Assembly (NCBI GenBank): GCA_027371515.1
Contig: DAHXMX010000043.1
Location: 1-7,570, forward strand
Length of the DNA stretch: 7,570 bases
From: Neisseriaceae bacterium
GTDB taxonomy: Bacteria; Pseudomonadota; Gammaproteobacteria; Burkholderiales; UBA11063
Direction of reading: 5' to 3'
Shown here: piece by piece, positions 7,083-7,570 of the stretch
Layout of the letters: each line of letters starts with the position of its first letter
How positions within the stretch are numbered: the first letter of the stretch is position 1
The notes under the pieces: generated by a model
Seen by the model: the letters and a program-made list of their open reading frames with translations, nothing else
What the model was told of the DNA's origin: nothing
The model's database searches: none
Translations under genes and position numbers: made by a program

Positions 7083-7101
7083 ACTTTGATTTTTTTAGCA
7101 A
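7073..7101 (-). promoter_or_regulatory. Sigma70-type promoter for the fusion gene and downstream unit
   Basis: On the minus strand, TTGCTA (7096-7101) and TATCAT (7073-7078) are separated by exactly 17 bases. The -35 matches 4 of 6 and the -10 matches 5 of 6 of the consensus, with an extended -10 TGT just upstream of the -10. Transcription would begin near 7066, leaving a leader of about 45 bases before the GTG. It is the only intergenic space on this strand large enough for a full promoter, and it probably drives all six downstream genes. Confidence 0.65.
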
Positions 7102-7137
7102 AAATTGTGTTTTATCTTTCACATTTGCAATTTTTGC
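7098..7137. repeat. Perfect 10-base inverted repeat overlapping the -35 box
   Basis: GCAAAAATTG at 7098-7107 is the exact reverse complement of CAATTTTTGC at 7128-7137, with a 20-base spacer. The arms are centred 30 bases apart, about three helical turns, and one arm overlaps the -35 hexamer. This could be a paired operator or a transcript hairpin at the end of ubiD. No T-run follows the stem on the minus strand, so it does not look like an intrinsic terminator. In AT-rich DNA chance occurrence is possible. Confidence 0.5.
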
Positions 7138-7140
7138 AAA
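7124..7140. repeat. 17-base palindrome upstream of the promoter
   Basis: TTTGCAATTTTTGCAAA has 7-base arms around a 3-base centre and ends 22 bases upstream of the -35 hexamer. It shares its TTTTTGC segment with the longer inverted repeat. The symmetry and position suit a binding site for a dimeric regulator, but no known operator is recognised. Confidence 0.45.
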
Positions 7141-7147
7141 ATATTTT

Positions 7148-7570
7148 TTAACTATACAATTGATATAAAGCACTCATTTTAGCTAACACATCCTGATCTG
7201 GTACTATTGCAACACCCCATTCACGATTAGTCTCACCAGCTAATTTATTAGTTGCATCAATACCCATTTTACCACCCAAGCCAGACACAGGAGAGGCAAA
7301 ATCCAAATAATCAATTGGTGTATTATCAACTAATACAGTATCACGGACAGGATCAGACCTAGTTGTAATAGCCCAAATCACATCATTCCAAGATCGAATA
7401 TCAATATCATCATCTACCACCACAATAAACTTAGTGTACATAAACTGGCGTAAATAACTCCATATCCCAAACATTACTCGCTTAGCATGACCGAGATAAC
7501 GCTTTTTAATTGAAACTATAGCCATACGATAACTACATCCTTCAGGTGGTAAATAAAAATCTACAATTTC
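7148..7570 (-). CDS. ubiD: UbiD decarboxylase, C-terminal part (cut by window edge)
   Basis: UbiD removes the carboxyl group of 3-octaprenyl-4-hydroxybenzoate in ubiquinone synthesis, using prenylated FMN made by UbiX. The frame is open to the window edge and gives 140 codons of a protein normally near 490 residues. It begins inside the conserved EIVDFYLPPEGCSYR and continues with GHAKRVMFGIWSYLRQFMYTKF, cut here for brevity to its key residues His, Lys, Arg. VVDDDIDIRSWNDVIWAITT, DTVLVDNTPIDYLDFASPVS and GLGGKMGIDATNK follow. The usual KWPGE reads KLAGE here. The methionine at 7525 is internal, not a start. The catalytic Glu and much of the cofactor site lie outside the window. No intrinsic terminator follows the TAA, so readthrough into the next unit is possible. 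Confidence 0.95.
   Translation of the reverse strand, partial: EIVDFYLPPEGCSYRMAIVSIKKRYLGHAKRVMFGIWSYLRQFMYTKFIVVVDDDIDIRSWNDVIWAITTRSDPVRDTVLVDNTPIDYLDFASPVSGLGGKMGIDATNKLAGETNREWGVAIVPDQDVLAKMSALYQLYS

Noticed and set aside
7098..7137. Intrinsic terminator after ubiD
   Set aside because: The stem is AT-rich with a 20-base loop, and on the minus strand it is followed by A residues, not by a T-run.
7148..7525. UbiD fragment starting at the methionine at 7525
   Set aside because: The frame continues without a stop to the window edge and encodes the conserved EIVDFYLPPEGCSYR segment, so 7525 is an internal methionine.

Overview
The window is an AT-rich, gene-dense stretch of a bacterial chromosome. 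Every supported gene lies on the minus strand, so transcription runs from high to low coordinates. The proteins (UbiD for ubiquinone synthesis, an E. coli-type DeoC and DeoB, a 940-residue UvrA, a YheT-type hydrolase, a one-chain class I fumarase segment) point to a proteobacterium, most likely a gammaproteobacterium. The low GC content and a collapsed gene fit a host-associated or genome-reducing lineage, but I cannot name the species.

Layout in transcription order: the 3' end of ubiD (7570 to 7148, cut by the window edge); a 125-base spacer with a good sigma70-type promoter overlapping inverted repeats and a weak LexA-like site; an unusual 454-codon frame (7022 to 5658) joining the N-terminal part of a class I fumarase in frame to the C-terminal part of glucose-6-phosphate dehydrogenase (Zwf); a small lipoprotein with a DUF2782-like tail (5656 to 5267); uvrA (5248 to 2426); a YheT-family alpha/beta hydrolase (2418 to 1396); deoC (1399 to 644); and the first 209 codons of deoB (628 to 1, cut by the window edge). 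Gaps after the promoter are 1, 18 and 7 bases, then a 4-base overlap, then 9 or 15 bases. All six genes could therefore share one transcript, and I see no terminator between them.

The main finding is the fumarase/Zwf fusion. Each half aligns well with its own family up to a sharp switch near residue 231. The fumarase half lacks the region carrying the third iron-sulfur cysteine. The Zwf half lacks the NADP-binding domain and the catalytic histidine region. Neither activity should survive, so it looks like the scar of an in-frame deletion between two formerly separate genes, or an assembly chimera. If real, it would place uvrA and the genes after it under the former fumarase promoter.

The other genes look intact. 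DeoB and DeoC are consecutive steps of deoxyribose catabolism (deoxyribose-1-phosphate to deoxyribose-5-phosphate, then to acetaldehyde plus glyceraldehyde-3-phosphate). UvrA is the damage-recognition ATPase of nucleotide excision repair. I found no defence system, mobile element, CRISPR array or RNA gene. No stretch over 300 bases lacks a gene.
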